64,000 nucleotides of DNA. It comes from Nocardioides malaquae. Lineage in GTDB: Bacteria; Actinomycetota; Actinomycetes; Propionibacteriales; Nocardioidaceae. The translations under genes and the position numbers were made by a program. Each line of letters opens with the position of its first letter. Positions within the stretch are counted from its first letter, which is position 1. Where the stretch lies: assembly GCF_015070385.1 (NCBI RefSeq), contig NZ_JADCSA010000001.1, forward strand, positions 1 through 64,000, given 5' to 3'. This document shows, in pieces, positions 45,641 through 56,113 of this stretch. Under the pieces are notes generated by a model. The model had not been told where the DNA came from and did not search any database. It worked only from the letters and a program-made list of their open reading frames with translations.

Positions 45641-46231
45641 TCAGTGAGCGGGTCGTGCCGACCCGGACCTGATCAAGGTTACCAACTCCTGCACCGCGGC
45701 AGGAACTTCGTGGTTGACGATGGTGACGTCGAACTCCGACTCGGCGGCCAGCTCCTCGTGCGCGGTGGCGAGACGGCGCTCTCGCTCTGCCGCCGTCTCG
45801 GTGCCGCGACCGACCAGTCGCCGTTCCAGCTCCTCGAAGGAGGGCGGCGCGAGGAAGACGAAGAGCGCCTCGGGCATGGTGCGGCGCACCTGCCGGGCCC
45901 CCTGCAGGTCGATCTCGAGCATCGCGGGACGACCGGCCGCCAGTGCTTCCTCGACCGGTCGGCGGGGCGTCCCGTACCGCGCTGCCCGGTGGACGACCGC
46001 CCACTCGAGGAGCTCGTCCTCGGCGACCATGCGGTCGAACTCCTCGTCGGAGACGAAGAGGTAGTGGACCCCGTCGACCTCACCCGGGCGCGGGGCCCGG
46101 GTGGTGGCGCTGACGGAGATCCAGACCTCCGGGTGCTCGGCCCGCATGGCGGCTGCGACCGTCCCCTTGCCGACGGCCGTCGGGCCGGCGAGCACCACGA
46201 GACGTGAGTGCGGCTGCTCCACCGTCGTCAC
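45641..46231 (-). CDS. gmk: Guanylate kinase
   Basis: GMP to GDP. 196 residues: P-loop [35 protein letters not shown] for [23 protein letters not shown] lid. GTG start overlaps the mihF stop (GTGA). The P-loop has GPTAVGKGT rather than GPSGVGKST, as in several actinobacterial enzymes. Confidence 0.96.
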   Translation of the reverse strand: MTTVEQPHSRLVVLAGPTAVGKGTVAAAMRAEHPEVWISVSATTRAPRPGEVDGVHYLFVSDEEFDRMVAEDELLEWAVVHRAARYGTPRRPVEEALAAGRPAMLEIDLQGARQVRRTMPEALFVFLAPPSFEELERRLVGRGTETAAERERRLATAHEELAAESEFDVTIVNHEVPAAVQELVTLIRSGSARPAH

Positions 46232-46548
46232 GCGCCGGGGGCGAACTCGCGCTCGAGCGCAGCGACCTGCTTGACGCCCAGGCCACGCACCCGACGGCTC
46301 TCGGCGATCGCCAGCCGCTGCATGAGCGCCGTGGCACGCACCTTGCCCAGACCGGGCACTGCCTGCAGCAGGTCGATGACGCGCATCTTGCCGATGACCT
46401 CGTTGTCCTGGCCCTCACGGATGACGTCGATGACCGAGGCACCCGAGTTCTTGATGCGGTTCTTCACCTCGGCGCGCTCCCGGCGCGAGGCCGCAGCCTT
46501 GTCGAGCGCCGCCTGGCGCTGTTCGGGGGTCAGCTGGGGCAGGGCCAC
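46228..46548 (-). CDS. mihF: Actinobacterial integration host factor
   Basis: 106-residue nucleoid protein unrelated to the HU-type IHF of E. coli. [19 protein letters not shown] start, then [20 protein letters not shown] and [18 protein letters not shown] (helix-two-turn-helix). GTG 46548 is preceded by GAGGAAG 7 nt upstream and matches the mycobacterial N-terminus. A short GGCCGC/GCGGCC hairpin lies upstream at about 46579-46595. Confidence 0.93.
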   Translation of the reverse strand: MALPQLTPEQRQAALDKAAASRRERAEVKNRIKNSGASVIDVIREGQDNEVIGKMRVIDLLQAVPGLGKVRATALMQRLAIAESRRVRGLGVKQVAALEREFAPGA

Positions 46549-46694
46549 GTCGGTCTTCCTCGTCGTTCGGAACATCGGGGCCGCGGAGAGCGGCCGGGGA
46601 CAATCAGGCCATGGTGGCTCAGGTCCTTCACACCCCGACGACCGGGGTCGGTCCGGACCTCGTCGCCATGACCTTCATCATGGGCCACCCGCGC

Positions 46695-47549
46695 TCAGGC
46701 GTCGAGGGCTGCGACGTCGTCGATCGCCCGACGGGCCGCGTCGACCAGGCCCGCGGGGCCGGCCTCGAGCACGCCACGACTCGTGCTCGGCACGAGCGCT
46801 CGGGCGGCGTCACCGAAGACGCGACGCATGTCGGAGACGGTTCCGCCCTGCGCACCGTAACCGGGGACGAGGATCGGGCCGTTGACGTCGACGTCGACGC
46901 CCGGGTCACCGACGGTCGCGCCGATCACGGGTCCGAAGCTGCCGAGGGGGTCGGTGTCGACGTTCAGGGCGCGCAGCGCGTCGAGGATGGTGGCGGCGAC
47001 GGTCCGCCCGTCCTCGGTGCGGGCGCGCTGGACCTCCCGCCCCTCGGGGTTGGAGGTGAGGGCGAGCACGAAGAGACCGGAGCCGTGCTTGCGCGCGGTC
47101 TCCACCATCGGTGACAACGAGCCGAATCCGAGGAAGGGGCTCGCCGTGACGGAGTCGGAGAAGAGGGGCGACGCAGGGTCGAGGTAGGCGTCCGCGTAGG
47201 CCTGGGTGGTCGACCCGATGTCACCACGCTTGACGTCCATGCAGACCAGCGCGCCGGCCTCCCGGGCGTGCGCGACGACGCGCTCCAGCACGGCGACGCC
47301 CCTGCTGCCGAACCGCTCGTAGAAGGCGCTCTGCGGCTTGATGACCGACACCTCGGGCGCCAGTGCCTCGACCGCCGTCATGGCGAACCGTTCGAGACCG
47401 GCGACGTCGTCGTCCAGGCCCCAGGCCTGGAGCAGGGATGCGTGCGGGTCGATGCCCACGCACAGTCGTCCTCGGGCCGCGACGAGACGGTGCAGACGCG
47501 CACCGAAGGGCTCACGGCCGCTCGTGGTGGATCCGGAGGTGGTGGTCAT
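46695..47549 (-). CDS. pyrF: Orotidine 5'-phosphate decarboxylase
   Basis: Last step to UMP. 284 residues of the longer actinobacterial (type 2) form: LCVGIDPHASLLQ, VIKPQSAFYERFG, and the catalytic DVKRGDIGSTTQAYA. ATG start overlaps the PyrD-like stop (ATGA). An ACCCCG/CGGGGT hairpin at about 46635-46651 after the stop may end the operon. Confidence 0.95.
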   Translation of the reverse strand: MTTTSGSTTSGREPFGARLHRLVAARGRLCVGIDPHASLLQAWGLDDDVAGLERFAMTAVEALAPEVSVIKPQSAFYERFGSRGVAVLERVVAHAREAGALVCMDVKRGDIGSTTQAYADAYLDPASPLFSDSVTASPFLGFGSLSPMVETARKHGSGLFVLALTSNPEGREVQRARTEDGRTVAATILDALRALNVDTDPLGSFGPVIGATVGDPGVDVDVNGPILVPGYGAQGGTVSDMRRVFGDAARALVPSTSRGVLEAGPAGLVDAARRAIDDVAALDA

Positions 47550-48373
47550 GGTGTCTCCTCGAGGTCGCGGACGAGCTGGCTGATGAGTGTGGGGTCGTGC
47601 AGCAGGCCGCTGCCGACCTGGACGGCGAGGGCGCCCGCCGCCAGGTGGGCACGGACGTGGGCGACGGCGGTCACGCCACCGCACCCGATGACGGGGAGCC
47701 CGGCCCCGCCGACCGCCGCCACGGCGGCCAACGCCACCGGGCGGATCGCAGGCCCGCTCAGGCCTGCGGGTCTGCCGTTGGGCATCGCGGCGGGCAGGGC
47801 GTTGCCGACGACCACGGCGGAGGCGCCGGCGTCGTGCACCGCCCGCGCGGTCTCCACCACCCGTGTCGGGTCGGGGCGCAGCTTCGCCCACAGCCCCAGG
47901 TCGGCCGGGAGCTCACGGCGCACGGCAGCAACCACGGACGCGGCGTGGTAGGGCTCGCGGGCGTCGAAGACGTCGAGGCCGTCGGTGTCGGGCGCCGAGA
48001 GGTTGACCTCGACCCCGACCGTTCCGGGCGTACGCGCCAGGACGCGGGTGAGCTCCGCGTACTCCCCCAGCGAGGCGGCGCAGAAGGAGACCACCACCCG
48101 GGCGCCCTGCCGGACGAGCCACGGCAGCTCCTCGTCGACGAAGGCGTCGAGACCGGGGTTGGCCAACCCGACCGCATGCACCAGACCGCCGGGCGAGTCC
48201 ACCACCCGGGGCACCGCACCACCCTCGTGGGGGTGACGGGTCAGGGTGCGGGTGACGAACCCGACGCCGTCCAGCGAGTCGTAGGCGGCGAGCTCGCGTC
48301 CGGTGCCACCGCAGCCGGCAGCCACGAGCACCGGGTGGCTCAGCCCGAGCGGCAGCGGCGCCGTGGCACTCAC
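47546..48373 (-). CDS. PyrD-like (class 1B-type) FMN protein with altered catalytic residues
   Basis: 275-residue TIM barrel clearly of dihydroorotate dehydrogenase class 1 descent: PVLVAAG, GLVHAVGLANPGLDAF, KLRPDPT, PAGLSGPAIRPVAL, GCGGV and QVGSGLL for the FMN phosphate. Class 1 active-site positions have changed: the loop that should read NxSCPN is NLSAPD (Ala127 for the catalytic Cys, Asp129 for Asn), the usual TK(S/T) is TRT (Arg42), and the substrate Asn of LN is His66. Ordinary dihydroorotate oxidation is therefore doubtful. Coupled on both sides (GTGA with the PyrK-like gene, ATGA with pyrF). Confidence 0.85.
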   Translation of the reverse strand: MSATAPLPLGLSHPVLVAAGCGGTGRELAAYDSLDGVGFVTRTLTRHPHEGGAVPRVVDSPGGLVHAVGLANPGLDAFVDEELPWLVRQGARVVVSFCAASLGEYAELTRVLARTPGTVGVEVNLSAPDTDGLDVFDAREPYHAASVVAAVRRELPADLGLWAKLRPDPTRVVETARAVHDAGASAVVVGNALPAAMPNGRPAGLSGPAIRPVALAAVAAVGGAGLPVIGCGGVTAVAHVRAHLAAGALAVQVGSGLLHDPTLISQLVRDLEETP

Positions 48374-49230
48374 GGGGCCACTCCGGCGTCGGTCGCCACG
48401 AGCTGGTCCCACGCGACGCGGTGGCCCGGCAGCACCGGGCCCTCGACGCATGCGCGCACCTGCCGGACGGCGTCACCCGGGGTCAGGACCGGAAGGACGC
48501 ACCCGTGGCATAGGCCGGTCCCGCACGGCATCGGCACCCGCAGCGCCACCTGGGCGGGCACGCCGGCGGCGTCGGCGGCCTCGACGACCGGCCTGCAGGC
48601 GTCGGGCACGCCGGCGGTGTAGAGCACGGCCGCCTGGCTGGCGGCGAGGAGCGGACCCACCGCGTCGGCGACGTGCCCACGCTCCCCCACCGACCCGTCG
48701 TGGGTGCGCACGTGCAGGTGGCGGGCGAGCCGCCTGGCCTCACGGACGGCGAAGAGGTGCTGCTCGTCCGGCGCCCCCAGCAGCAGTGTGACGGCGCACC
48801 CGCGCTGGCGGAGCCGGTCGGCGAGCTCGACCAGCGGCGAGGCGTTGCCGCCCTCGCCCACCAGCAGCACGGGCACCGGCTCGCGTGGCAGGGTGAACGG
48901 GCGACCGAGAGCCCCGGTGACCCGGACGCTCCGGCCCACCGCGAGCCCCAGCAGCCAGGCCGCGTCGGCTTCCTCGGGGTCGACCAGCACCTCGACCGTG
49001 GGGCCGAAGGCGCTGGTTGGCTCCACCCGGTGGATCCACCACGCACCTGAGCCACCCCACCCCTCGTCGTGCCGTCCCGACTCGGAGACCTTCACGAAGG
49101 TGCCGGGTCGGAAGGTCGCCGGAACTCCCGGGGCCGCGAGGCTGACCACCCGGTGGGCACCCGCCCGCCGCACGGCCAGCACCTCTCCCCGGACGTGCCG
49201 TGGCACGTTCCCTCCCCCGGCCACGGTCAC
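48370..49230 (-). CDS. PyrK-like electron-transfer flavoprotein with 2Fe-2S motif
   Basis: 286 residues. C-terminal iron-sulfur ligands are intact: Cys236, Cys241, Cys244 ([10 protein letters not shown]) and Cys261 (ACVEGPV). A ferredoxin-reductase-like NAD site is recognisable ([19 protein letters not shown]). The FAD-binding RPxS motif and the GxGT loop of genuine PyrK are not recognisable ([10 protein letters not shown] instead). GTG start overlaps the PyrD2 stop (GTGA). It presumably partners the PyrD-like protein; the pair may do something other than pyrimidine synthesis. Confidence 0.82.
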   Translation of the reverse strand: MTVAGGGNVPRHVRGEVLAVRRAGAHRVVSLAAPGVPATFRPGTFVKVSESGRHDEGWGGSGAWWIHRVEPTSAFGPTVEVLVDPEEADAAWLLGLAVGRSVRVTGALGRPFTLPREPVPVLLVGEGGNASPLVELADRLRQRGCAVTLLLGAPDEQHLFAVREARRLARHLHVRTHDGSVGERGHVADAVGPLLAASQAAVLYTAGVPDACRPVVEAADAAGVPAQVALRVPMPCGTGLCHGCVLPVLTPGDAVRQVRACVEGPVLPGHRVAWDQLVATDAGVAP

Positions 49231-50300
49231 CCTCGGGCCAGACCGCTCACGATCCGGCGAGGCCACAGCGGGCCCTCGTAGACGAAGGCGGTGTAGCCCT
49301 GGAGCAGGTTCGCCCCGGCGGCGAGGCGGTCGCGGGCGTCCTGTGGCGTCGTGATGCCCCCGACCCCGATCAGCGTCAGGTCGTCGCCGACGCGACCACG
49401 CAGCATCCGCATGACCTCCAGCGATCGGCGGGTGAGCGGGCGGCCCGACAGGCCGCCGGCACCGATCTCGCTCACCTTCGCCGGGTCGGAGGCCAGACCC
49501 TCACGACTGATGGTGGTGTTGGTCGCGATGATGCCGTCGAGGCCGATGGCGAGCGCCAGGTCCGCCACGGCCAAGATGTCGTCGTCACTCAGGTCGGGGG
49601 CGATCTTGACCAGCAGCGGGACGCGCACCCCCTTCGGCTGGGTGGCCTCGTCGGCCTTCGCGCGTACGGCCCGCAGCAGCGGCTCCAGCTTCTCCACGGC
49701 CTGCAGGTCGCGCAGGCCCGGGGTGTTCGGCGAGGAGACGTTGACGACGAGGTAGTCGGCGTGGGGCGCGAGCAGCGACGTCGACTTCTCGTAGTCGCCG
49801 ATCGCCTCGTCCTCGGGGACGACCTTGGTCTTGCCGATGTTGACGCCGAGCACGACGTCGGACGCCCTGCCGGACGACGCCCGTGCGGCGAGCCGGCGGG
49901 ACACGACCTCAGCGCCCTCGTTGTTGAAGCCCATGCGGTTGACGATCGCGCGGTCGTCGGTCAGCCGGAACAGGCGGGGCGTGGGGTTGCCGGACTGCGG
50001 CTCACCGGTCACCGTGCCGATTTCGACGTGCCCGAACCCCAGCCCTGCGAGGGCATCGATGCCGACCGCGTTCTTGTCGAAGCCGGCAGCCAGACCCAGC
50101 ACGTGCGGGAAGCGCAGGCCCATCGTGTCGACCGGGGTGCCCACGCCGGCCACACCCGCGCCGACCACCCGCTGGGTGAGCGGGCGGGCGGCGCGGAGCG
50201 CGGCGAACGCCTTGTGGTGGATCCACTCGGGATCGGTGCGCGCGAAGACGTGCGTGAAGAGCTGGTCGTAGGCCTTGCCGGCCAGGGAACCGTTGCTCAT
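49227..50300 (-). CDS. pyrD: Dihydroorotate dehydrogenase (quinone), class 2
   Basis: 357 residues. Class 2 membrane-associated enzyme: N-terminal amphipathic helices ([21 protein letters not shown]), [10 protein letters not shown], catalytic serine in [24 protein letters not shown] and [17 protein letters not shown]. All key residues are present, so this should be the working pyrimidine enzyme. ATG overlaps the carB stop (ATGA). Confidence 0.96.
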   Translation of the reverse strand: MSNGSLAGKAYDQLFTHVFARTDPEWIHHKAFAALRAARPLTQRVVGAGVAGVGTPVDTMGLRFPHVLGLAAGFDKNAVGIDALAGLGFGHVEIGTVTGEPQSGNPTPRLFRLTDDRAIVNRMGFNNEGAEVVSRRLAARASSGRASDVVLGVNIGKTKVVPEDEAIGDYEKSTSLLAPHADYLVVNVSSPNTPGLRDLQAVEKLEPLLRAVRAKADEATQPKGVRVPLLVKIAPDLSDDDILAVADLALAIGLDGIIATNTTISREGLASDPAKVSEIGAGGLSGRPLTRRSLEVMRMLRGRVGDDLTLIGVGGITTPQDARDRLAAGANLLQGYTAFVYEGPLWPRRIVSGLARG

Positions 50301-53300
50301 CGACCGGCGCGGATCGTCTGGGCCCACTCCTGGAGGGAGCGCACGCCGATGTCCCCGGCCCGCGTGGCGGCGATGCCCTGCACCGCGGCCGCGGCCCCCT
50401 GCACGGTGGTGATGCACGGGGTTCCCGTGAGCACGGCGGCCGCGCGGATCTCGTAGCCGTCGTAACGGGCACCGGTGGCCGAGCCGTTGGGGGTGTTGAT
50501 GATCAGGTCGACCTCGCCGTCCTGGATCATCCCCACGATGGTCTTCTCGCCGTCGGGGCCGACGCCGGTGGAGTGCTTGCGCACCACCGTCGAGCTGATC
50601 CCGTTGCGGCGCAGCACCTGGGCGGTCCCCTCGGTCGCCAGCAGCTCGAAGCCGTAGTCGGCCAGGACCCGGGCCGGGAAGATCATCGTGCGCTTGTCGC
50701 GGTTGGCGATCGAGATGAAGACCTTGCCCGACGTCGGCAGCGGGCCGAACGACCCGGCCTGCGACTTGGCGAAGGCCGTGCCGAAGTCGGCGTCGAAGCC
50801 CATGACCTCACCGGTGGACTTCATCTCCGGGCCGAGCACGGTGTCGACGAACAGGCCCTCGTGCGTGCGGAAGCGGTTGAACGGGAGGACGGCTTCCTTG
50901 ACCGCGATCGGCGCGTCGGCCGGCAGCAGCCCACCGTCACCGGTGGCCGGGAGCAGGCCCTCGGCACGCAGCTCGGCGATGGTCGCGCCCAGCATCACGC
51001 GCGAGGCGGCCTTGGCCAGCGAGGTGCCGGTCGCCTTGGAGACGAACGGGACGGTGCGCGAGGCACGCGGGTTGGCCTCGATGACGTAGAGGACGTCGGC
51101 GCCGATGGCGAACTGGATGTTGATCAGACCCTGCACACCGACACCCCGGGCGATCGCCTCCGTCGCCGTGCGGATCCGCTCGATCTCGCTGGAACCCAGG
51201 GTGATCGGCGGGAGGGCGCAGGATGAGTCACCGGAGTGGATGCCCGCCTCCTCGATGTGCTCCATGACGCCGCCCAGGAAGAGCTCGTCGCCGTCGAAGA
51301 GGGCGTCGACGTCGATCTCGACCGCGTCGTCGATGAACCGGTCGATCAGGACCGGCCGTTCGTCGCTGATGAGCTCGGTGGCGGCCTGGAGATAGGTCTC
51401 CAGGGTCTCGTCGGAGTAGACGATCTGCATGCCGCGACCGCCCAGGACGTAGGACGGGCGGACCAGGACGGGGTAGCCGATCTCGTGCGCGATGGCGCGA
51501 GCGTCCTCGAAGGAGACCGCGGTGCCGTGCTTCGGGGAGGTCAGTCCGGCCTCGGAGAGGATGCGGCCGAAGGCACCGCGCTCCTCGGCCAGGTCGATCG
51601 CCTCGGGGCTGGTGCCGACGATCGTGACGCCGGCGTCCTGCAGCCCCTGGGCCAGACCCAGCGGCGTCTGGCCACCGAGCGTCGCCACGACACCGGCGAT
51701 CGGGCCGGCGGCACGCTCGGCGTCGACGATCTCGAGCACGTCCTCCAAGGTGAGCGGCTCGAAGTAGAGCCGGTCGGAGGTGTCGTAGTCGGTCGACACG
51801 GTTTCGGGGTTGCAGTTGACCATGATCGTGTCGTACCCGGCCTTCGACAGCTCCTGGGCGGCGTGCACGCAGGAGTAGTCGAACTCGATGCCCTGACCGA
51901 TGCGGTTCGGACCCGAGCCGAGGATGATCACGGCTTCGCGCTCACGCGGCACGACCTCGGTCTCCTCGTCGTACGAGGAGTAGTAGTAGGGCGTACGCGC
52001 GGCGAACTCGGCGGCGCAGGTGTCGACGGTCTTGTAGACCGGGCGGACGCCGAGCTGGTGCCGTGCGGCACGGACCTCGGCCTCGGTGATGCTGCGGATG
52101 CCCGCGACCTGGGCGTCGGAGAGGCCGTGGCGCTTGGCGAGGCGGAGCGTGGCGGCGTCCAGCTCGGGGGCGGCGGCGACCGCCTCGGCCACCTCGTTGA
52201 CCAGGAAGAGCTGGTCGACGTACCAGGGGTCGATCTTCGTGGCTTCGAAGATCTCCTCCGGCGTGGCACCGGCGCGGATGGCCAGCATCAGCTTCTGGAT
52301 GCGGCCGTCGTGCGGACGCCTGACGTCCTCGAGGATGGCGTGCTTGTCGCCCGGTTCGCCGGTCCAGGAGAACTGCGAGCCCTTCGACTCCATCGACCGC
52401 AGGGCCTTGTTGAGCGCCTCGGAGAAGTTGCGGCCGATCGCCATCGCCTCCCCCACCGACTTCATGTGGGTGGTCAGCGTGGAGTCGGCGGTCGGGAACT
52501 TCTCGAACGCGAACCGCGGCACCTTCACCACGACGTAGTCGAGCGTGGGCTCGAAGGACGCGGCGGTGGAGCCCTGCGGACCCGAGGTGATGTCGTTCTC
52601 GATCTCGTCGAGGGTGTAGCCGATGGCGACCTTGGCGGCGATCTTCGCGATCGGGTAGCCGGTGGCCTTCGACGCGAGCGCCGACGAGCGGGACACGCGG
52701 GGGTTCATCTCGATGACGATGACGCGCCCGTTCTCCGGGTTCACCGCGTACTGGATGTTGCACCCGCCGGTGTCGACGCCGACCTCGCGGATCACGCCGA
52801 TCGCCAGGTTGCGCAGGTGCTGGTACTCGCGGTCGGTGAGCGTCATCGCCGGGGCGACGGTGATCGAGTCACCGGTGTGGACGCCGACCGGGTCGAAGTT
52901 CTCGATCGAGCAGATGATGACGACGTTGTCGTTCTTGTCGCGCATCACCTCCAGCTCGTACTCCTTCCACCCGAGGATCGACTCCTCGATCAGGACCTCG
53001 GTGGTGGGCGAGGCCGAGAGGCCTGCGCCGGCGATGCGCTGGAGGTCGTCGGCGTCGAAGGCGATGCCCGAACCGAGGCCCCCCATGGTGAACGACGGCC
53101 GGACGACGACCGGGAAGCCGAGCTCCTCGGTGGCCCTCTCCACCTCGTCCATCGAGTGGCAGATGAAGGAACGGCAGACCTCGCCGCCGACCTTCCGGAC
53201 GATGTCGTTGAAGAGCTCGCGGTTCTCACCGCGGTGGATGGCCTCGAAGGAGGCGCCGATCATCTCCACGTCGTACTTCTCGAGCACGCCGTTCTCGTGC

Positions 53301-53605
53301 AGCGCGGTCGCGGTGTTGAGCGCGGTCTGGCCACCGAGGGTCGGCAGGATCGCGTCGGGACGCTCCTTGGCGATGATCTTCTCGACGAACTCGGGGGTGA
53401 TCGGCTCGACGTAGGTGGCGTCGGCGAACTCCGGGTCGGTCATGATCGTGGCCGGGTTGGAGTTGACGAGGATGACCCGCAGGCCCTCCTCCTTGAGCAC
53501 CCGGCACGCCTGGGTGCCGGAGTAGTCGAACTCGCAGGCCTGACCGATGACGATCGGCCCCGAGCCGATGACGAGGACGGACTTGATGTCGTCACGCTTC
53601 GGCAT
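50297..53605 (-). CDS. carB: Carbamoyl-phosphate synthase, large chain
   Basis: 1102 residues: two homologous ATP-grasp halves (about 1-400 and 555-935) separated by an oligomerisation domain, and a C-terminal allosteric domain (about 940-1080, [20 protein letters not shown]). Motifs: [49 protein letters not shown], then [19 protein letters not shown] and [18 protein letters not shown]. Feeds both PyrB and the ArgF at 3916-4848. Follows carA by 3 nt. Confidence 0.98.
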   Translation of the reverse strand: MPKRDDIKSVLVIGSGPIVIGQACEFDYSGTQACRVLKEEGLRVILVNSNPATIMTDPEFADATYVEPITPEFVEKIIAKERPDAILPTLGGQTALNTATALHENGVLEKYDVEMIGASFEAIHRGENRELFNDIVRKVGGEVCRSFICHSMDEVERATEELGFPVVVRPSFTMGGLGSGIAFDADDLQRIAGAGLSASPTTEVLIEESILGWKEYELEVMRDKNDNVVIICSIENFDPVGVHTGDSITVAPAMTLTDREYQHLRNLAIGVIREVGVDTGGCNIQYAVNPENGRVIVIEMNPRVSRSSALASKATGYPIAKIAAKVAIGYTLDEIENDITSGPQGSTAASFEPTLDYVVVKVPRFAFEKFPTADSTLTTHMKSVGEAMAIGRNFSEALNKALRSMESKGSQFSWTGEPGDKHAILEDVRRPHDGRIQKLMLAIRAGATPEEIFEATKIDPWYVDQLFLVNEVAEAVAAAPELDAATLRLAKRHGLSDAQVAGIRSITEAEVRAARHQLGVRPVYKTVDTCAAEFAARTPYYYSSYDEETEVVPREREAVIILGSGPNRIGQGIEFDYSCVHAAQELSKAGYDTIMVNCNPETVSTDYDTSDRLYFEPLTLEDVLEIVDAERAAGPIAGVVATLGGQTPLGLAQGLQDAGVTIVGTSPEAIDLAEERGAFGRILSEAGLTSPKHGTAVSFEDARAIAHEIGYPVLVRPSYVLGGRGMQIVYSDETLETYLQAATELISDERPVLIDRFIDDAVEIDVDALFDGDELFLGGVMEHIEEAGIHSGDSSCALPPITLGSSEIERIRTATEAIARGVGVQGLINIQFAIGADVLYVIEANPRASRTVPFVSKATGTSLAKAASRVMLGATIAELRAEGLLPATGDGGLLPADAPIAVKEAVLPFNRFRTHEGLFVDTVLGPEMKSTGEVMGFDADFGTAFAKSQAGSFGPLPTSGKVFISIANRDKRTMIFPARVLADYGFELLATEGTAQVLRRNGISSTVVRKHSTGVGPDGEKTIVGMIQDGEVDLIINTPNGSATGARYDGYEIRAAAVLTGTPCITTVQGAAAAVQGIAATRAGDIGVRSLQEWAQTIRAGR

Positions 53606-53608
53606 GGC

Positions 53609-54754
53609 TCAGGCCTCCTGGGTGGTACGGGCGGCCATCAGGTCGCAGAATCGGTCGAAGAGGTACGCCGCGTCGTGCGGACCTGCCGCGGCCTCCGGGT
53701 GGTACTGCACCGAGAAGGACTTCAGGGCGCCGGCGGCGTCGCGCAGCTCCAGGCCCTCGACCACGTCGTCGTTGAGGCAGACGTGGGAGACCGTCGCGGT
53801 GCCGTAGGGCGTCTCGGTGCTGCCCTCCAACGGCGCGTCCACGGCGAAGCCGTGGTTGTGCGCGGTGACCTCGACCTTGCCGGTGGTGCGGTCCATCACC
53901 GGCTGGTTGATCCCGCGGTGGCCGTACTTGAGCTTGTAGGTGCCGAAGCCGAGCGCCCGGCCGAAGAGCTGGTTGCCGAAGCAGATGCCGAAGTACGGCA
54001 CGCCACGGTCCAGCGCGTCCTGGAGCAGCTCGATCTGGCCGGTGGTCGCGGCCGGGTCGCCCGGGCCGTTGGAGAAGAAGAGGCCGTCCGGGGAGACCGA
54101 CAGGACCTCGTCGATCGTGGCGGTGGCGGGGAGCACGTGCACCTCGATGCCACGCTCGGCCATCATCCGGGGGGTGTTGGCCTTGAGGCCCAGGTCGACC
54201 GCGGCGACGGTGAACTTCTTCTCACCGACCGGGGGCACGACGTACGCCTCGGAGGTCGTGACGGCCTCCGACAGGTTGGCGCCCTTCATCTCGGCGGCCG
54301 CCTTGACCTTCTGCAGCAGCACGGCCGGGTCGGTGTCGACGGTGGAGATGCCGACTCGCATCGCGCCGCGCTCACGCAGGTGGCGCGTGAGGGCACGGGT
54401 GTCGACACCGGAGATGCCCACGACACCCTGCGCCCGCAGCTCGTCGTCGAGCGTGCGCTGGGAGCGCCAGTTGGAGGGGACCCGCGCGGGGTCACGCACG
54501 ACGTAGCCGGCCACCCAGATGCGGCGGGACTCAGGGTCCTCGTCGTTCATGCCGGTGTTGCCGACGTGCGGCGCGGTCATCACGACGACCTGCCGGTGGT
54601 AGGAGGGGTCGGTCAACGTCTCCTGGTAACCGGTCATGCCGGTGGAGAAGACCGCTTCGCCGAAAGTTTCGCCTTCGGCCCCGAAGGACTCACCGAGGAA
54701 GACCCGCCCGTCCTCGAGGACCATGATCGCGGGCTTGGTGGCATGCAGCGGCAC
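53609..54754 (-). CDS. carA: Carbamoyl-phosphate synthase, small (glutaminase) chain
   Basis: 381 residues. N-terminal CPSase domain ([30 protein letters not shown]) and class I glutaminase (catalytic Cys in [14 protein letters not shown], His/Glu in [14 protein letters not shown]). GTG 54754 is chosen because the perfect AAGGAGG lies 6 nt upstream; the ribosome site is part of the PyrR-type hairpin at 54764-54796. First gene of the car-pyr operon in this genome. Confidence 0.96.
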   Translation of the reverse strand: MPLHATKPAIMVLEDGRVFLGESFGAEGETFGEAVFSTGMTGYQETLTDPSYHRQVVVMTAPHVGNTGMNDEDPESRRIWVAGYVVRDPARVPSNWRSQRTLDDELRAQGVVGISGVDTRALTRHLRERGAMRVGISTVDTDPAVLLQKVKAAAEMKGANLSEAVTTSEAYVVPPVGEKKFTVAAVDLGLKANTPRMMAERGIEVHVLPATATIDEVLSVSPDGLFFSNGPGDPAATTGQIELLQDALDRGVPYFGICFGNQLFGRALGFGTYKLKYGHRGINQPVMDRTTGKVEVTAHNHGFAVDAPLEGSTETPYGTATVSHVCLNDDVVEGLELRDAAGALKSFSVQYHPEAAAGPHDAAYLFDRFCDLMAARTTQEA

Positions 54755-54763
54755 GCCGTACCT

Positions 54764-54796
54764 CCTTCTCCGCCTCTCTGGACGGATCGTTAAAGG
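54764..54796 (-). promoter_or_regulatory. PyrR-binding RNA hairpin overlapping the carA ribosome site
   Basis: On the minus strand CCUU (54796-54793 region) pairs with AAGG (54767-54764) and CCG pairs with CGG around the loop GUCCAGAGAGGC, which matches the PyrR recognition consensus (RUCCAGAGAGGYU). The 3' strand AAGG is the first part of the carA Shine-Dalgarno AAGGAGG, so PyrR-UMP binding should block translation. A TAGGGT hexamer at 54818-54813, 17 nt before the hairpin, is the probable -10; the -35 is weak. Confidence 0.8.
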
Positions 54797-54904
54797 ATGT
54801 TCGAGCGCGCTCACCCTACCAGCGATCCTTCGCGCCGACGGAGGCGGCGCCCTGACCGTACGCTCCCCGGACGGCGCCCGCGAGCCACCTGCGGAGGGCT
54901 CGAC

Positions 54905-56113
54905 TCAGGCGGGGACGTGCTCGTGGGCTGGCTCGACACGGGCGACGAGGACGTTGACGACGATGCCGAGCAGCAGGATCGCGCCCACCAGGAGGTAGGC
55001 GGCAGCCAGGCTCATGCCCAGCGCGATACCGATGATCGGCAAGGTCACGGCGGTGACGAGACCGATGACGGCCTGCCGCAGGGCCCCGGCCTTGCCCACG
55101 GCGTCCTCCGTCACGGTCCGCTGCAGCAGGGTGACCTGCTGGCTGGAGGACACCGCCACCCCGGCGCCGAGGAGGAGCGCGCCGAGGCACACAGCCACCG
55201 CTCCCCCACCGGACCACACGGCGCCGACCGCGAGGGCGATCATGCCCACCACCTGGATTCCGAGGCCGAGGCTCACCGCGCGACGCAGAGCCTGCTGCGT
55301 CGTGCGACGACGACCAAGCCCCAGTGCGGCCACGACGATGGCTCCGACCGCGAACACCGCGTCGAGGATGCCGAGCCACACCGCGTCGCCGAACACCGTG
55401 TCGACGAGCGGCGCAAGGGCCACGGTGAACGCGGCCATCGCCACGAAGTCGGCACCGATCAGCAGCAGCGACGCAGCCTGACGCGGTTGGCCGAGGAGCT
55501 CACGCAGCATGGCGAGCCAGCCGCTGCGGTCGGCGGCGGCGGCGCTGCTGGTCGTCGACCGGACCTTCCCGCGCGCCACCCACATCGACAGCGCCGACCC
55601 GGCGAAGGTTATCGCCGCGACGCCGAACGCCGCCGTGGGGCCGATCGTCGACAGCGTCGCGCCGGCGGCGGCGCCACCCATGATCTGGCCCGCCTGCACC
55701 GAGATGGCCCAGCGCACGTTGTACTCCGCCAGCTCGTCGGACGCGACGCTGCGCGCGCCGGCCGCGAAAATGCCCGCGCGGTAGAACGGCCGAACCAGGT
55801 TGATCACGGCACCGAGCGCGATCGCGGCGGCCGGGACGGTGCCGGGCACGAGGAGGAACACGCACATCGCCGCCGTGGCGACGACGGCCGACCACATGCA
55901 CAACAGCGCGGCGTTGAAGCGGTCCGTCAGGCTGCCTGCAAGAGCGCCGAGCACGATGGGCCCGACGTACTCAATGACGACGACCGCGGTGAAGACGCCC
56001 ACCGAGCCGGTCTCCTCGTAGAGCGCCTGGCCCAGCGCGAGCGTGTAGCAGCCCGACGCGAAGTTGAAGAGCGTCGAGCCCGACAGCAGGCTCGCGCCCG
56101 GGACCCGGCTCAG
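54905..56113 (-). CDS. MFS transporter, probable product exporter of the ATP-grasp cluster
   Basis: 402 residues with about 12 hydrophobic segments and a central cytosolic loop, the shape of major facilitator drug/peptide exporters. GALAGSLTDRFNAAL resembles the loop 2-3 motif. The likely start is CTG 56113: it overlaps the preceding stop as CTGA, has GGGAGAG 6 nt upstream, and no ATG, GTG or TTG occurs in frame before the first membrane segment. Last gene of the operon; its stop lies 87 nt from the carA promoter. Substrate inferred from context. Confidence 0.85.
   Translation of the reverse strand: MSRVPGASLLSGSTLFNFASGCYTLALGQALYEETGSVGVFTAVVVIEYVGPIVLGALAGSLTDRFNAALLCMWSAVVATAAMCVFLLVPGTVPAAAIALGAVINLVRPFYRAGIFAAGARSVASDELAEYNVRWAISVQAGQIMGGAAAGATLSTIGPTAAFGVAAITFAGSALSMWVARGKVRSTTSSAAAADRSGWLAMLRELLGQPRQAASLLLIGADFVAMAAFTVALAPLVDTVFGDAVWLGILDAVFAVGAIVVAALGLGRRRTTQQALRRAVSLGLGIQVVGMIALAVGAVWSGGGAVAVCLGALLLGAGVAVSSSQQVTLLQRTVTEDAVGKAGALRQAVIGLVTAVTLPIIGIALGMSLAAAYLLVGAILLLGIVVNVLVARVEPAHEHVPA

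Noticed and set aside
48370-49230. Calling the PyrK-like protein a genuine dihydroorotate dehydrogenase electron-transfer subunit
   Set aside because: The FAD motif is not recognisable and its PyrD-like partner has lost the catalytic cysteine, so I kept the name PyrK-like without a gene symbol.
51236-54793. A 1185-codon plus-strand frame over carB and carA
   Set aside because: Same type of antisense shadow; carA and carB are unambiguous on the minus strand.
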